DNA of 64,000 nt from Desulfocarbo indianensis (GTDB lineage: Bacteria > Desulfobacterota > Desulfarculia > Desulfarculales > Desulfarculaceae): assembly GCA_001184205.1 (NCBI GenBank), contig LBMP01000005.1:1-64000 (forward strand), written 5' to 3'. The position numbers and the translations under genes are program-made. How positions within the stretch are numbered: position 1 is the first letter of the stretch; each line of letters begins with the position of its first letter. Below the pieces are notes generated by a model. That model was not told the DNA's origin. It saw only the letters and a list, made by a program, of their open reading frames with translations, and did no database searches. This document shows positions 51,549 to 59,676 of the stretch, piece after piece.

Positions 51549-52715
51549 TTATTCAACGTATTCGTGCGCGCCGATATCAAATCCTCCGCCCTGAGGACGG
51601 CTGGTTCCGAAATAGTCTTCACTGAGGCCCTCCACTTCCGCCGCCCGGTCCACCACCTGGCTTAAGGGGCCGGCGAGGGCCAGGTCGCCCGCTCGCGCGT
51701 CGCGGAACCAGGCGGCCTGGGCGTCGGCAAGGTTGGCCCGCAAGTCCGCGCCGCCGCCGTCGCGGGAGGCGATGGCGCGGTTCACCAGGTTGTTGGCGAT
51801 CAGGCCGCCGGAGGTCGCCTCGAAACGGTACTCGATGGCGTTGGGATAGCCGTGCTCCTGGAACACCGTGTTGTTATACACCCTGGCTCCGGAAGCGCTT
51901 TCCAAAGCTATGCCCACGTCGGCGAAGCCCTCGCTGGCATCGTGATAGATCATGTTGTTGCGGATGACTCCCCCGCGATGGCCGCGCTCGCCCAAGCCGA
52001 AGCCGATGCCCCGGTCGCAGTTGATGATCAGGTTCCTCTCCACGATGGTGTCCGCCGAATCCGACCAAAAATGCACCGCGAACTCGGCCACGTCCTCCGA
52101 GGGGCTCCTGATGCCCCGAAAAATATTGCCGCGCACCACCCAGCCGCTGGACTGGTGGGCGTCGACGCCGCCGGTGTACCACTGGGGGGCGATGCCCGCG
52201 GTGAATTCAAACAGGCAGCCTTCCACCAGGCCGTTGTCCGACCTTAAGTCCGGCCTGGCCGGATCATAGGATACCTTCAGGAGCTGCTCTCCGGTGTCGA
52301 TCACCCGGCAATTGATCATCTTGAAATTGTCGGCGTCCAAATCGCCGTGCACCTGCACCGCGTGGTTGGCCACCTGGCCCAGGGTCAGGTCCCGCACGGT
52401 GAAATCCGAGGCCGCCGCCCAAAAAACGTGGGACACGCCGCCATCCATGCCCTGCCCCAGGATTCGCACCGCGTCGCGGTGGCCGGAAAGGCTCCGCACG
52501 GTGACCCCGGCCGCCTCCACCCACAAGCCGTTGTCCAGATGGTATACCCCGTCGGCCAATTCGATGAGCTTGTCACCGCCGCTGTTGGCCTGGGCCACGG
52601 CCTCGGCCAACTGGGCGGCGTTTTCCACCACCCTGGCCGGGCAAGCCGCCGCCGCCGCCAGCAACAGGCAAACCGCCCCAAATGAGGCCAAAACGAATCT
52701 GGGAGATGCTTTCAT
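51549..52715 (-). CDS. Secreted right-handed beta-helix protein, function unknown
   Basis: Exported protein of 388 residues. A signal peptide (about 1-28, ending CPA before RVV) leads into a parallel beta-helix of pectate lyase/chondroitinase B type, with repeated short rungs such as VERNLIINCDRGIGFG, VIRNNMIYHD and VYNNTVFQEHG. The C-terminal block ends in GAHEYVE, often seen at the end of secreted choice-of-anchor beta-helix proteins. It may bind or cleave a polysaccharide; no catalytic residues can be assigned. The ATG at 52715 gives a normal signal peptide. It could be the first gene of the run down to 41.0 kb. Confidence 0.78.
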   Translation of the reverse strand: MKASPRFVLASFGAVCLLLAAAAACPARVVENAAQLAEAVAQANSGGDKLIELADGVYHLDNGLWVEAAGVTVRSLSGHRDAVRILGQGMDGGVSHVFWAAASDFTVRDLTLGQVANHAVQVHGDLDADNFKMINCRVIDTGEQLLKVSYDPARPDLRSDNGLVEGCLFEFTAGIAPQWYTGGVDAHQSSGWVVRGNIFRGIRSPSEDVAEFAVHFWSDSADTIVERNLIINCDRGIGFGLGERGHRGGVIRNNMIYHDASEGFADVGIALESASGARVYNNTVFQEHGYPNAIEYRFEATSGGLIANNLVNRAIASRDGGGADLRANLADAQAAWFRDARAGDLALAGPLSQVVDRAAEVEGLSEDYFGTSRPQGGGFDIGAHEYVE

Positions 52716-52742
52716 GGCAACCCGCACCCCTTCTCCCCCAGC

Positions 52743-52772
52743 TTGACACAATCCGGGACTAAACAATACTAT
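52743..52772 (+). promoter_or_regulatory. Promoter of the LOG family gene
   Basis: A perfect TTGACA (52743-52748) and TACTAT (52767-52772), 18 bases apart, lie about 90 bases before the LOG-family start. A small inverted repeat (CGGTT/AACCG) follows in the leader. Confidence 0.55.
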
Positions 52773-52794
52773 AGGGCGGTTACGGCTAATTCAA
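52766..52794 (-). promoter_or_regulatory. Promoter of the beta-helix protein gene, sharing its -10 with the opposite promoter
   Basis: On the minus strand TTGAAT (52794-52789) is followed after 17 bases by TAGTAT (52771-52766). This -10 lies almost exactly on that of the plus-strand promoter, so the two polymerases could not bind together. Confidence 0.4.
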
Positions 52795-52860
52795 CCGTTA
52801 AGAGCCTTTAGCGGCGCTTGGCCATGCCCGCCAACCCCATCTTAGGAAATGCGAGAAGCG

Positions 52861-53523
52861 ATGTCGGACCTTGACAAGAAACAGTATGTGCTGGATGCCC
52901 TAAGCGCCCAAGAATCCTGGCGCATGTTCCGCATCCTCAGCGAATTCGTGGATTCCATCGACGCCATGGGCAACGTTCCCAAGGGCGTTTCCATCTTTGG
53001 TTCGGCCCGGGTGCAGCCCGGCACCGCCGAATACCACCAGGCGGAGCTGTTGGGACGCCTGTTGGTGGAAGCCGGCTTCTCCGTGATAACCGGCGGCGGC
53101 GGCGGGGTCATGGAAGCGGGCAACAAGGGCGCTTCCGAGGCGGGGGGCCACTCGGTGGGCCTCAATATCGAGCTGCCTTATGAGCAGCGGCCCAATCCCT
53201 ACGCCAACGTCAGGCTGAACTTCCACTACTTCTTCGTGCGCAAGGTTATTTTCGTCAAATACTCGGTGGCCTACGTGGTCATGCCCGGCGGTTTCGGCAC
53301 CTTGGACGAACTGGCCGAGGCCCTGACCCTGATCCAGACCCATCGCATCAGACCCTTCCCGGTGATCCTGGTGGGCAGCGATTATTGGAGCGGCCTGTTG
53401 CAATGGATCAAGGACGTGCAGTTGCAGCACGGCAAGATAAGCCCGGAAGACCTGGACTACATCATCATGATGGACGACCCCGCGGAAGTGGTGAAACGCA
53501 TCAAGCAGATGGTGATTCTGTAA
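52861..53523 (+). CDS. LOG/TIGR00730 family Rossmann-fold protein
   Basis: Protein of 220 residues of the LOG (lysine decarboxylase-like) family, whose characterised members cleave nucleoside 5'-monophosphates to base and ribose 5-phosphate. The phosphoribosyl-binding motif GGGGGVMEAGNKG and the signature PGGFGTLDE near residue 142 are intact, so activity is likely. An upstream ATG at 52849 would add four residues; neither has a well-spaced ribosome site, and MSDLDKK is the more usual beginning. Divergent from the beta-helix gene. Confidence 0.87.
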   Translation: MSDLDKKQYVLDALSAQESWRMFRILSEFVDSIDAMGNVPKGVSIFGSARVQPGTAEYHQAELLGRLLVEAGFSVITGGGGGVMEAGNKGASEAGGHSVGLNIELPYEQRPNPYANVRLNFHYFFVRKVIFVKYSVAYVVMPGGFGTLDELAEALTLIQTHRIRPFPVILVGSDYWSGLLQWIKDVQLQHGKISPEDLDYIIMMDDPAEVVKRIKQMVIL

Positions 53524-53541
53524 CCACCCGTTATAAAATCA

Positions 53542-53585
53542 ACAGCCAGGGCCGCGGCTGTCCGGACCGTCGCGGCCCTGGCTGT
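53542..53585. terminator. Bidirectional terminator hairpin
   Basis: A perfect 15-bp inverted repeat (ACAGCCAGGGCCGCG and its complement) with a 14-base loop lies between the convergent LOG and AraC-type genes, ending five bases before the AraC-type stop codon. Confidence 0.8.
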
Positions 53586-53589
53586 GTCT

Positions 53590-54477
53590 CTAGCTTTCCA
53601 GGGGTATGTAAATCTCCACCAGAAGATCTTCGGCCGGGGTCTGACCGGGGTCGTTCAAATAGACCTCCACCGAAGGCAGGTTGCGCATCTCGCGGTTCTG
53701 CTCGGGCAGCCACTGGCCGCACACCCAGGCATAGGTGTTAATCATCCGCTCATAGGGCCCCTGGTGCAGGGCCATGACATAGTCCCCGCCCGCTATCTCT
53801 TGAATGCCCACCTCGCCGGCCGGGCCCACCTCCGGCCCCACCGCCAGGCAGGCGTCGTAACGGATGTGGTCGGCCTCGGTAATTTCGGGGTCGTCATGGC
53901 ATAAACCCAGAAACACCGCCTGCGGCCCCAAAAGGCCGGCTTGACCGGCCCAGGCGCACAGCTTTTCCCAAGCCGCCGCGCATCCGGCGTAGGGCCCCAC
54001 GTGGCGCACGAAGGCCACCCGCCGGGGATCATGTCCGGCTATTTCTATTTTTTGCACGGCGCTCTTGTCCATCTCGGCTTGCATGTTGGCTCCTTTAATC
54101 AATTGCCGGCTGGTCTCGGGCTCCAAGCCAGCCAGCCGCATCAGGTTTCTGTATTGGGAAGGAGACACGCCGAATTGCTGCCGGAACGCGCGGGTGAAGG
54201 CCTCCAGGCTGTCGTAACCGGAGCTTAGAGCCAAATCCGTGACGCTGCGCCTGGAATGTCGCAAGCTTGTGGCCGCCTGATCCAGGCGCAGCCGCCGCAC
54301 GTATTCGGCCACCGGCTCGCCCACCATGCCCCGGAACACCCGGTGAAAATGAAAGGACGAGAAACAGGCCACCTTGGCCAACTCATCCAGGCTGATATCC
54401 TCATCCAGGTGGTTTTGAATATGCAAAAGCACCCTTAGCATGCGTTCCTGATAGCTTGCCTTGGTGTCGCTCCGCAT
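53590..54477 (-). CDS. AraC-family regulator with GyrI-like ligand domain
   Basis: Transcription factor of 295 residues. The N-terminal half has two helix-turn-helix motifs of the AraC type (ISLDELAKVACFSSFHFHRVF and VTDLALSSGYDSLEAFTRAF). The C-terminal half (about 140-295) is a GyrI/Rob-type effector-binding domain (VAFVRHVGPYAG). Members respond to drugs or small hydrophobic ligands. The ATG at 54477 has a GGGAAGG site and removes 15 unlikely residues. No target is obvious; the divergent neighbour is the cyclophilin operon, with about 210 bp between them and no clear promoter. Confidence 0.9.
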   Translation of the reverse strand: MRSDTKASYQERMLRVLLHIQNHLDEDISLDELAKVACFSSFHFHRVFRGMVGEPVAEYVRRLRLDQAATSLRHSRRSVTDLALSSGYDSLEAFTRAFRQQFGVSPSQYRNLMRLAGLEPETSRQLIKGANMQAEMDKSAVQKIEIAGHDPRRVAFVRHVGPYAGCAAAWEKLCAWAGQAGLLGPQAVFLGLCHDDPEITEADHIRYDACLAVGPEVGPAGEVGIQEIAGGDYVMALHQGPYERMINTYAWVCGQWLPEQNREMRNLPSVEVYLNDPGQTPAEDLLVEIYIPLES

Positions 54478-54690
54478 GGCCTTCCCTCTCCAAACACGGC
54501 ATCGCGCTACGCTGGAGCACATTTATAGGGCAAACGCCCTTCCCTGGCCTGACGCATCTTGCTATTTTAACCGGTAAGGCGCGCGGCGAAACTCATAGAA
54601 AAGCGCTGGCCTAAAAGGCGCGATGTGGTATGAAAGGGATTGCGGCGGGCGACGGCCTCCCGCGTCCCCTTAATTTATGGAGGAAAACCA

Positions 54691-55311
54691 GTGGGTAAAC
54701 CTAATTTCGGCGCCGGGCCGCTTAATTGGCGGACCGCCGGCATTATGGTTGCGTTAATTCTTGGATTCATATTCCTGGCCCTTAGTCCGGTCCAGGCGGA
54801 AAGGCGGAATCCCATGGTCAAGCTGACCACCAGCATGGGCGACATCACGGTAGAGCTTTACCAGGACAAGGCTCCTGAAAGCGTGGCCAACTTCCTGGCA
54901 TACGTCAACGCGGGGTTTTACGGCGGCACGGCCTTCCACCGGGTCATCCCCGGCTTCATGGTCCAGGGCGGCGGCCTTAACAAGGACCTGCACCCCAAGG
55001 CCACCAAGGACCCCATCCGCAACGAGGCGGACAACGGCCTGAAAAACGAAAAATACACCCTGGCCATGGCCCGCACCGCCGAGCCCCACAGCGCCACGGC
55101 CCAGTTCTTCATCAACGTGGCGGACAACGACTTTCTGAATTTCGCGGCCAAGACCCCCCAGGGCTGGGGCTACGCGGTCTTCGGCAAGGTGGTGGAGGGC
55201 CAGGACGTGGTGGACAAGATCGCGGCGGTGCCCACCGGCCGCAAGGGATACTACGAGGACGTGCCCAAGACCCCGGTGCTGATCGAAAAAGCCGAGGTTC
55301 TGGAGAAATAG
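54691..55311 (+). CDS. Periplasmic cyclophilin-type peptidyl-prolyl isomerase
   Basis: Cyclophilin of 206 residues. A signal peptide (hydrophobic stretch ending SPVQA, about residue 36) directs it to the periplasm. The core has [13 protein letters not shown] with the catalytic arginine, FFINVADN, and [13 protein letters not shown], all conserved. The start is GTG at 54691 after a strong GGAGGAAAACCA site; an earlier reading frame start at 54640 lacks such a site. It is the first gene of a four-gene plus-strand operon. Confidence 0.9.
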   Translation: MGKPNFGAGPLNWRTAGIMVALILGFIFLALSPVQAERRNPMVKLTTSMGDITVELYQDKAPESVANFLAYVNAGFYGGTAFHRVIPGFMVQGGGLNKDLHPKATKDPIRNEADNGLKNEKYTLAMARTAEPHSATAQFFINVADNDFLNFAAKTPQGWGYAVFGKVVEGQDVVDKIAAVPTGRKGYYEDVPKTPVLIEKAEVLEK

Positions 55312-55314
55312 GCC

Positions 55315-56052
55315 TTGGCCAAAGCGGTAAGCAAAAAAGGCGGCGGCAAGGCGGCCAGTTCCCCGCGAGCCGGCCGGGCCGCCCCCCAGAAGGCCGCCGT
55401 CGCCATCAGCCCGCCGGACCCCAAAAGGGTGCGGGCCGTGACCAGGGAGCTGGACCGGCTCTATCCCGACGCCGCCTGCACCCTGGACCACCGCGACCCT
55501 TTGCAGCTTTTGGTGGCCACCATTCTTTCCGCCCAATGCACCGACGAGCGGGTCAACCTGGTGACGCCCGCCTTGTTCCAGCGCTTCCCCACCGCCCGGG
55601 ATTACGCCGGGGCCGCTGCCGCCGAGCTGGAGGACCTGATCCGCTCCACCGGCTTTTTCCGCAACAAGGCCAAATCCATTCAGGGCATGGCCCGCGCTCT
55701 GGTGGAAAAGCACGGCGGCCGGGTGCCGGGCAAGCTGGAGGAGCTGGTCAAGCTGCCCGGCGTGGGGCGCAAGACCGCCAACGTGGTCCTGGGCGACGCC
55801 TTCGGGGTGCCGGGCATCACGGTGGATACCCACGTGGGCCGGGTCTGCCGGCGCCTGGAATTCATCGCCACCGAGGACGCGGTTAAGGCCGAGTTCGCGC
55901 TCATGGAGGTAATCCCCCAAAGCCGCTGGACCAAGTTCAGCCACCAGGTGATCCTGCACGGCCGCCAGGTTTGCCAGGCCCGCAAGCCCGCCTGCCCCGA
56001 CTGCGGCCTTTCGCCCCATTGCCCCTTTGGCCGGGCCCAAAAGGAGAGCTGA
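55315..56052 (+). CDS. nth: Endonuclease III
   Basis: DNA glycosylase/AP lyase of 245 residues repairing oxidised pyrimidines. The helix-hairpin-helix LPGVGRKTANVVL holds the catalytic lysine, and VDTHVGRVCRRL the catalytic aspartate. The [4Fe-4S] cluster cysteines follow the exact C-x6-C-x2-C-x5-C spacing at the C-terminus. About 35 extra N-terminal residues, Lys/Ala-rich, precede the usual core. The start is TTG at 55315, 3 bp after the cyclophilin stop. Confidence 0.94.
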   Translation: MAKAVSKKGGGKAASSPRAGRAAPQKAAVAISPPDPKRVRAVTRELDRLYPDAACTLDHRDPLQLLVATILSAQCTDERVNLVTPALFQRFPTARDYAGAAAAELEDLIRSTGFFRNKAKSIQGMARALVEKHGGRVPGKLEELVKLPGVGRKTANVVLGDAFGVPGITVDTHVGRVCRRLEFIATEDAVKAEFALMEVIPQSRWTKFSHQVILHGRQVCQARKPACPDCGLSPHCPFGRAQKES

Positions 56053-56055
56053 GCC

Positions 56056-56334
56056 ATGCCCGCCGAGCGCGTGTTCGTGGTGGTGCTGGGAGCCGATCAG
56101 AAAGGCATCATCGCCCGCACCAGCACGCTACTCTATGAAAAAGGCGCCAACATCGAGGACGTGCAGCAGAAGATCATGGACGGCACCTTCGTGATGACCC
56201 TATTGGCCGACGTGAGCGATTGCAATTGCGACACCGCCGGGCTGAGGGATTCCCTGGAGGACTTGGGCGCGCAAATGGGCCTCACGGTGATGGTGCAGGC
56301 CGAGAGCGTCATCAAGGCCATGCAAAGGGTGTAG
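56056..56334 (+). CDS. ACT domain protein (UPF0237)
   Basis: ACT domain regulator of 92 residues; the sequence starts FVVVLGADQKGIIARTSTLL, the usual ligand-binding first strand and helix. It is always found with the PFL/DUF711 protein that follows 6 bp downstream, so it probably senses a ligand for that protein. Starts 3 bp after nth. Confidence 0.9.
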   Translation: MPAERVFVVVLGADQKGIIARTSTLLYEKGANIEDVQQKIMDGTFVMTLLADVSDCNCDTAGLRDSLEDLGAQMGLTVMVQAESVIKAMQRV

Positions 56335-56340
56335 CCGCCA

Positions 56341-57699
56341 ATGCCCATCGGATTGGAAGAGGTCTTTGAAACCGCGGAGATGATTCTCTTTGAGAATTAC
56401 GACATCCGCGCGGTCACCCTGGGGGTCAACCTCAAGGACTTGGTGCACCCCGACCCCCACCGCCTGGCCCAGGCCGCGAACCAGCGCCTGAGCAAGCTGG
56501 GCTCCCGCCTGGCCGCCGAGGCCCAGGCCGTGTCGGAGTCCCTGGGCGTGCCCATCGTGAACAAACGGCTTTCCATCACTCCGGCCGCCTGGCTCATCGA
56601 GCCCTGCCCGGATAAGGAAGCCCCCCTGATCCTGGCCCAGGCCCTGGACGAGGCCGCCCAGAAGGCGGGCATAGACTTCGTGGGCGGTTTCGGCGCCTGG
56701 GTGCAAAAGGGCGCCACCAAGGCCGACCGCCGCCTCATGGAATCGCTGCCCCAGGCCCTGGGCTCCACCCAAAGGCTCTGCGGGTTCCTGAACCTGGCCA
56801 CCACCCGCGCCGGCATGAACCTGGACGCCATCGCCCGCCTGGGCGAGCTGCTCCTGGAGATGTCCAGCGCCGCGCCCCGGGGCATCGCCTGCGCCAAATT
56901 CGTGGCATTCGCCAACGCCCCGGAGGACAACCCCTTCATGGCGGGCGCTTTCCACGGCCCCGGCGAGGCCGACGCCGCCCTCAACGTGGGCATCAGCGGG
57001 CCCGGCGTGGTGCGCGGCGTGGTGGAGCGCCATCCCGACTGCGACCTGACCATGCTCTCGGAGATCATCCGCCGCACGGTGTTCAAGATCACCCGGGCCG
57101 GCGAGCTGGTGGGGCGCGAGCTGGCCTCCCGCCTGGGGGTGGAGTTCGGGGTGGTGGACATCAGCCTGGCGCCCACCACCGCCATCGGCGATTCGGTGGG
57201 CCGCATCCTGCAGGCCATGGGCCTGGAGCAGGTGGGCGCGCCCGGCACCACCGCCGCCCTGGCCCTGCTCATCGACGCGGTGAAAAAAGGCGGCTCCATG
57301 GCCAGCGGCCGGGTGGGAGGCCTTTCCGGCACCTTCATTCCGGTCAGCGAGGACCTGGGCATGATCGAGGCGGTGGAATGCGGGGCCTTGGGTTTGGAAA
57401 AGCTGGAGGCCATGACCGCGGTGTGCTCGGTGGGCCTGGACATGTTCGCGGTGCCCGGCGACACCCCTTCCCACGCCCTGGCCGCCATCATCGCCGACGA
57501 ATTGGCCATCGGCATGGTCAACCACAAAACCACCGGGGTGCGGGTGGTGCCGGTGCCGGGGCTCACGGCCGGCGACAGCGTGGATTTCGGCGGGCTTCTG
57601 GGGCGCGCGCCGGTCATGAAGGTGAATCCCTTCAGCGGGGAGCGCTTCATCCGCCGGGGCGGCTGTCTGCCCGCCCCCCTTAGCGCTTTGCGCAATTAA
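56341..57699 (+). CDS. PFL family protein (DUF711/UPF0210)
   Basis: Cytosolic protein of 452 residues of a widely conserved family distantly related to pyruvate formate-lyase by fold. It shows RAVTLGVNLKDL near the start, GGFGAWVQKG, and the late HKTTGVRVVPVPG. No glycyl radical motif is seen, so the lyase chemistry of true PFL is not expected. Function unknown; the paired ACT protein suggests control by a small molecule. Confidence 0.9.
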   Translation: MPIGLEEVFETAEMILFENYDIRAVTLGVNLKDLVHPDPHRLAQAANQRLSKLGSRLAAEAQAVSESLGVPIVNKRLSITPAAWLIEPCPDKEAPLILAQALDEAAQKAGIDFVGGFGAWVQKGATKADRRLMESLPQALGSTQRLCGFLNLATTRAGMNLDAIARLGELLLEMSSAAPRGIACAKFVAFANAPEDNPFMAGAFHGPGEADAALNVGISGPGVVRGVVERHPDCDLTMLSEIIRRTVFKITRAGELVGRELASRLGVEFGVVDISLAPTTAIGDSVGRILQAMGLEQVGAPGTTAALALLIDAVKKGGSMASGRVGGLSGTFIPVSEDLGMIEAVECGALGLEKLEAMTAVCSVGLDMFAVPGDTPSHALAAIIADELAIGMVNHKTTGVRVVPVPGLTAGDSVDFGGLLGRAPVMKVNPFSGERFIRRGGCLPAPLSALRN

Positions 57700-57713
57700 G
57701 CCTTCCCTGAATT

Positions 57714-57774
57714 TGGTATACTCCTATCTAGCTGTCAGGACGCGCACAAAACCATGCCGCCCCATGGCTGACAG
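57714..57774 (+). promoter_or_regulatory. Extended -10 promoter and leader stem-loops before the HD-GYP gene
   Basis: TGG followed by TATACT (57714-57722) forms an extended -10 element without a good -35. The leader then folds: CTGTCAG (57732-57738) pairs with CTGACAG (57768-57774), and inside it CCATG (57752-57756) pairs with CATGG (57763-57767). The outer arm covers the first part of the AGGA ribosome site directly before the ATG at 57778, so folding may limit translation. Confidence 0.5.
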
Positions 57775-57777
57775 GAC

Positions 57778-58725
57778 ATGGCCAAGTCCGAGCACATAGT
57801 TTCCGCCGAGCGCCGCCGGGAAATGGCGCGGGTCAGGAAACCGCAGGTTTGGTGCTATTTTTCCATCCCCGTCTACTGGCATACCGCCGGCGGCGACTTC
57901 GTGCTGGTCAAGGCGCCCGGCCAATACCTGCGCGACCGTTTGGGCAGCGATCTGCCGCTCCCGGAAGAGCTATACGTTTTCAAGAAAGACAAGGCGGCGG
58001 CGGTGCCCGAGGTGCAGGCCGCGCTCAACGCCGAACTCGAGCGCATCATGGCCGGCCAGGACGTGGAAGGCGTCAAGCAGCTCATAACCGACATCGTGGA
58101 GGAAACCTTTTCCGAACCCAGGGCCGGCACCATGCTGCCCCTGAAGGACACGGTGAAAACCGTGGTGGCGGGCTACGCCGGCCGCAAGGAGGCCTTCCGC
58201 CGCATCGCCCTCATGGGGTCCAAGGATTATTCCACGGTCCTGCACTCGGTCAACGTGTCCGCCCTGGTGCTGGCCTACTGCGCCCATCGCGGCCTGCCCA
58301 AGGATAGAAGCGTGGATTTGGGCCTGGCCGGCATGCTGCACGACGTGGGCAAGCTTTTCGTGGATCAGGCCATCCTGGCCGCCCAGCGCAAGCTGACGCC
58401 CGAGGAATTCGCCAAGGTGCGCGAACACCCCCTCCTGGGGCACCATTTCCTACGCGGCGCTGATTTCCCGTCCGAGGTCATGGAGGCCTGCCTGCAGCAT
58501 CACGAGCGCATTGACGGCCAAGGCTATCCCAAGGGCCTCAGCAAGCCCTCCTTCGCCGGCCAGTTGGTGGGCATCGTGGATTGCTACGAGGCGCTCACCT
58601 CCGACGAAAGGCATTACCGCGAAGCCCTGGACCCCTTGCCCACCCTGGCGCTCCTGAAGCAGGAAATGCTGAGCGGTAAATTCGATCAGTCGCTTTTCAA
58701 GGAATTCGCCTACAGCTTGGTCTAG
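57778..58725 (+). CDS. HD-GYP domain protein (likely cyclic-di-GMP phosphodiesterase)
   Basis: Signal protein of 315 residues. The N-terminal 140 residues form an unassigned domain, perhaps DUF3391-like. The HD-GYP domain from about 150 has HSVNVSAL, LHDVGKL, HPLLGHHFL, HHERIDGQGYP and VDCYEALTS, so all metal-binding positions and the GYP loop are intact. It should degrade cyclic di-GMP. No receiver or membrane segment is present. It faces the ATPase-PqqD gene convergently. Confidence 0.9.
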   Translation: MAKSEHIVSAERRREMARVRKPQVWCYFSIPVYWHTAGGDFVLVKAPGQYLRDRLGSDLPLPEELYVFKKDKAAAVPEVQAALNAELERIMAGQDVEGVKQLITDIVEETFSEPRAGTMLPLKDTVKTVVAGYAGRKEAFRRIALMGSKDYSTVLHSVNVSALVLAYCAHRGLPKDRSVDLGLAGMLHDVGKLFVDQAILAAQRKLTPEEFAKVREHPLLGHHFLRGADFPSEVMEACLQHHERIDGQGYPKGLSKPSFAGQLVGIVDCYEALTSDERHYREALDPLPTLALLKQEMLSGKFDQSLFKEFAYSLV

Positions 58726-58752
58726 GCCGTATATTTCATGAAGGCCGGGGCG

Positions 58753-59601
58753 TCACTCCTTCTTGCTTTCCATCAGCTTTTGGTAGGATTGCATGGCCCG
58801 GGCCGCGCCGGGCTCTATCTGGGTGCGCACCTCCACCTCCGCGCTGGGCCGGGGCAGTTCCCGCGTCTCCACCAGCCCCCTGCCGATCAGCACCTGAAAA
58901 AGCTCCTCCACCGCGTGGCGGCCCTTTTCGGGCATGACCTTCAGGGCGGCGGCCATGATGGCGGCGAAACTGGTCCGGCCGTCCACCAGGGAGAGGACCT
59001 GGTGGGCCAGGGCGCGCACGATATAGGACTTGCCCGTGGCGGCGTCGTCCAGGCGGTGTTGCAGGCGGCCTTCGTGCTGGATGGGCGTCAGGCTCAGGCC
59101 CGGCCGCAGGGAAGGCACCAAGCGCGCCCAAGGCCGCGCCCCGGCGTGGGTCATCTGGTTGGTCAGCAAAAGGCACAAGCGCCGTTCGCTGCCCTTTTGG
59201 GTCAGGGTGATGCGCTGGGCATAGGCCTTGACCAGGTGCAGGCCCAGGCCGTCGTCTTCCCGGCCCTCCAGAATGGCGTCCAGGGAATAGTCCGGCTCCC
59301 TGGTGGGGTCATAGGCCAGATGACTGGTGCTGAAGCACAGCTCCATGCCGTCCGGCTCCACGGATAGCTCCAGGCGGCAAGGCTCGCGCAGGGCCGCGCG
59401 GTCGCACTGGGCGGCGATATGCAGGAATATCTCCTCGGCGATGAGCCGGGCCCGGCCCTGGGCGTGCTCGCCCAGGCCGGCCAGGGCCGCGGTTTGCTCC
59501 GCCGCCGCCAGCACCAGGGGCAAATAAACCCTGGTTCCGGGAACGCTGAGCCTCACCCGGTCGCCGGTCAGGCTGTTGGAGCACTTTTCATCCTGAGGCA
59601 T
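58753..59601 (-). CDS. Degenerate GHKL ATPase-like domain fused to a PqqD-like domain
   Basis: Protein of 282 residues. Residues about 15-150 resemble the RsbW/anti-sigma ATPase fold, with the G2-like block DGLGLHLVKAY (117-127). The usual N-box asparagine position is occupied by His61 and no D-x-G box is seen, so ATP binding may be lost or changed. Residues about 165-245 match PqqD (PSLRPGLSLT, then VDGRTSFAAIMAAAL and VLIGRGLVE), the fold used as a peptide-recognition element in RiPP synthesis. The ATG at 59601 has AAGGA 8 bases upstream. Function unknown. Confidence 0.75.
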   Translation of the reverse strand: MPQDEKCSNSLTGDRVRLSVPGTRVYLPLVLAAAEQTAALAGLGEHAQGRARLIAEEIFLHIAAQCDRAALREPCRLELSVEPDGMELCFSTSHLAYDPTREPDYSLDAILEGREDDGLGLHLVKAYAQRITLTQKGSERRLCLLLTNQMTHAGARPWARLVPSLRPGLSLTPIQHEGRLQHRLDDAATGKSYIVRALAHQVLSLVDGRTSFAAIMAAALKVMPEKGRHAVEELFQVLIGRGLVETRELPRPSAEVEVRTQIEPGAARAMQSYQKLMESKKE

Positions 59602-59676
59602 GGCCGTGTCCTTTATGCGGGGTATCCGCCGGGGCAAGCTTAGCAGCGGGGCGCCGCCGCGGGCAAGCCGCGCGAT

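Noticed and set aside
54478-54690. Promoters in the AraC/cyclophilin divergent gap
   Set aside because: A TATAAA on the minus strand and some TTG/TAT words occur but no pair has acceptable spacing; nothing firm can be called.
56341-57699. True pyruvate formate-lyase
   Set aside because: The PFL label is by fold only; no glycyl radical motif or activating enzyme gene is seen.
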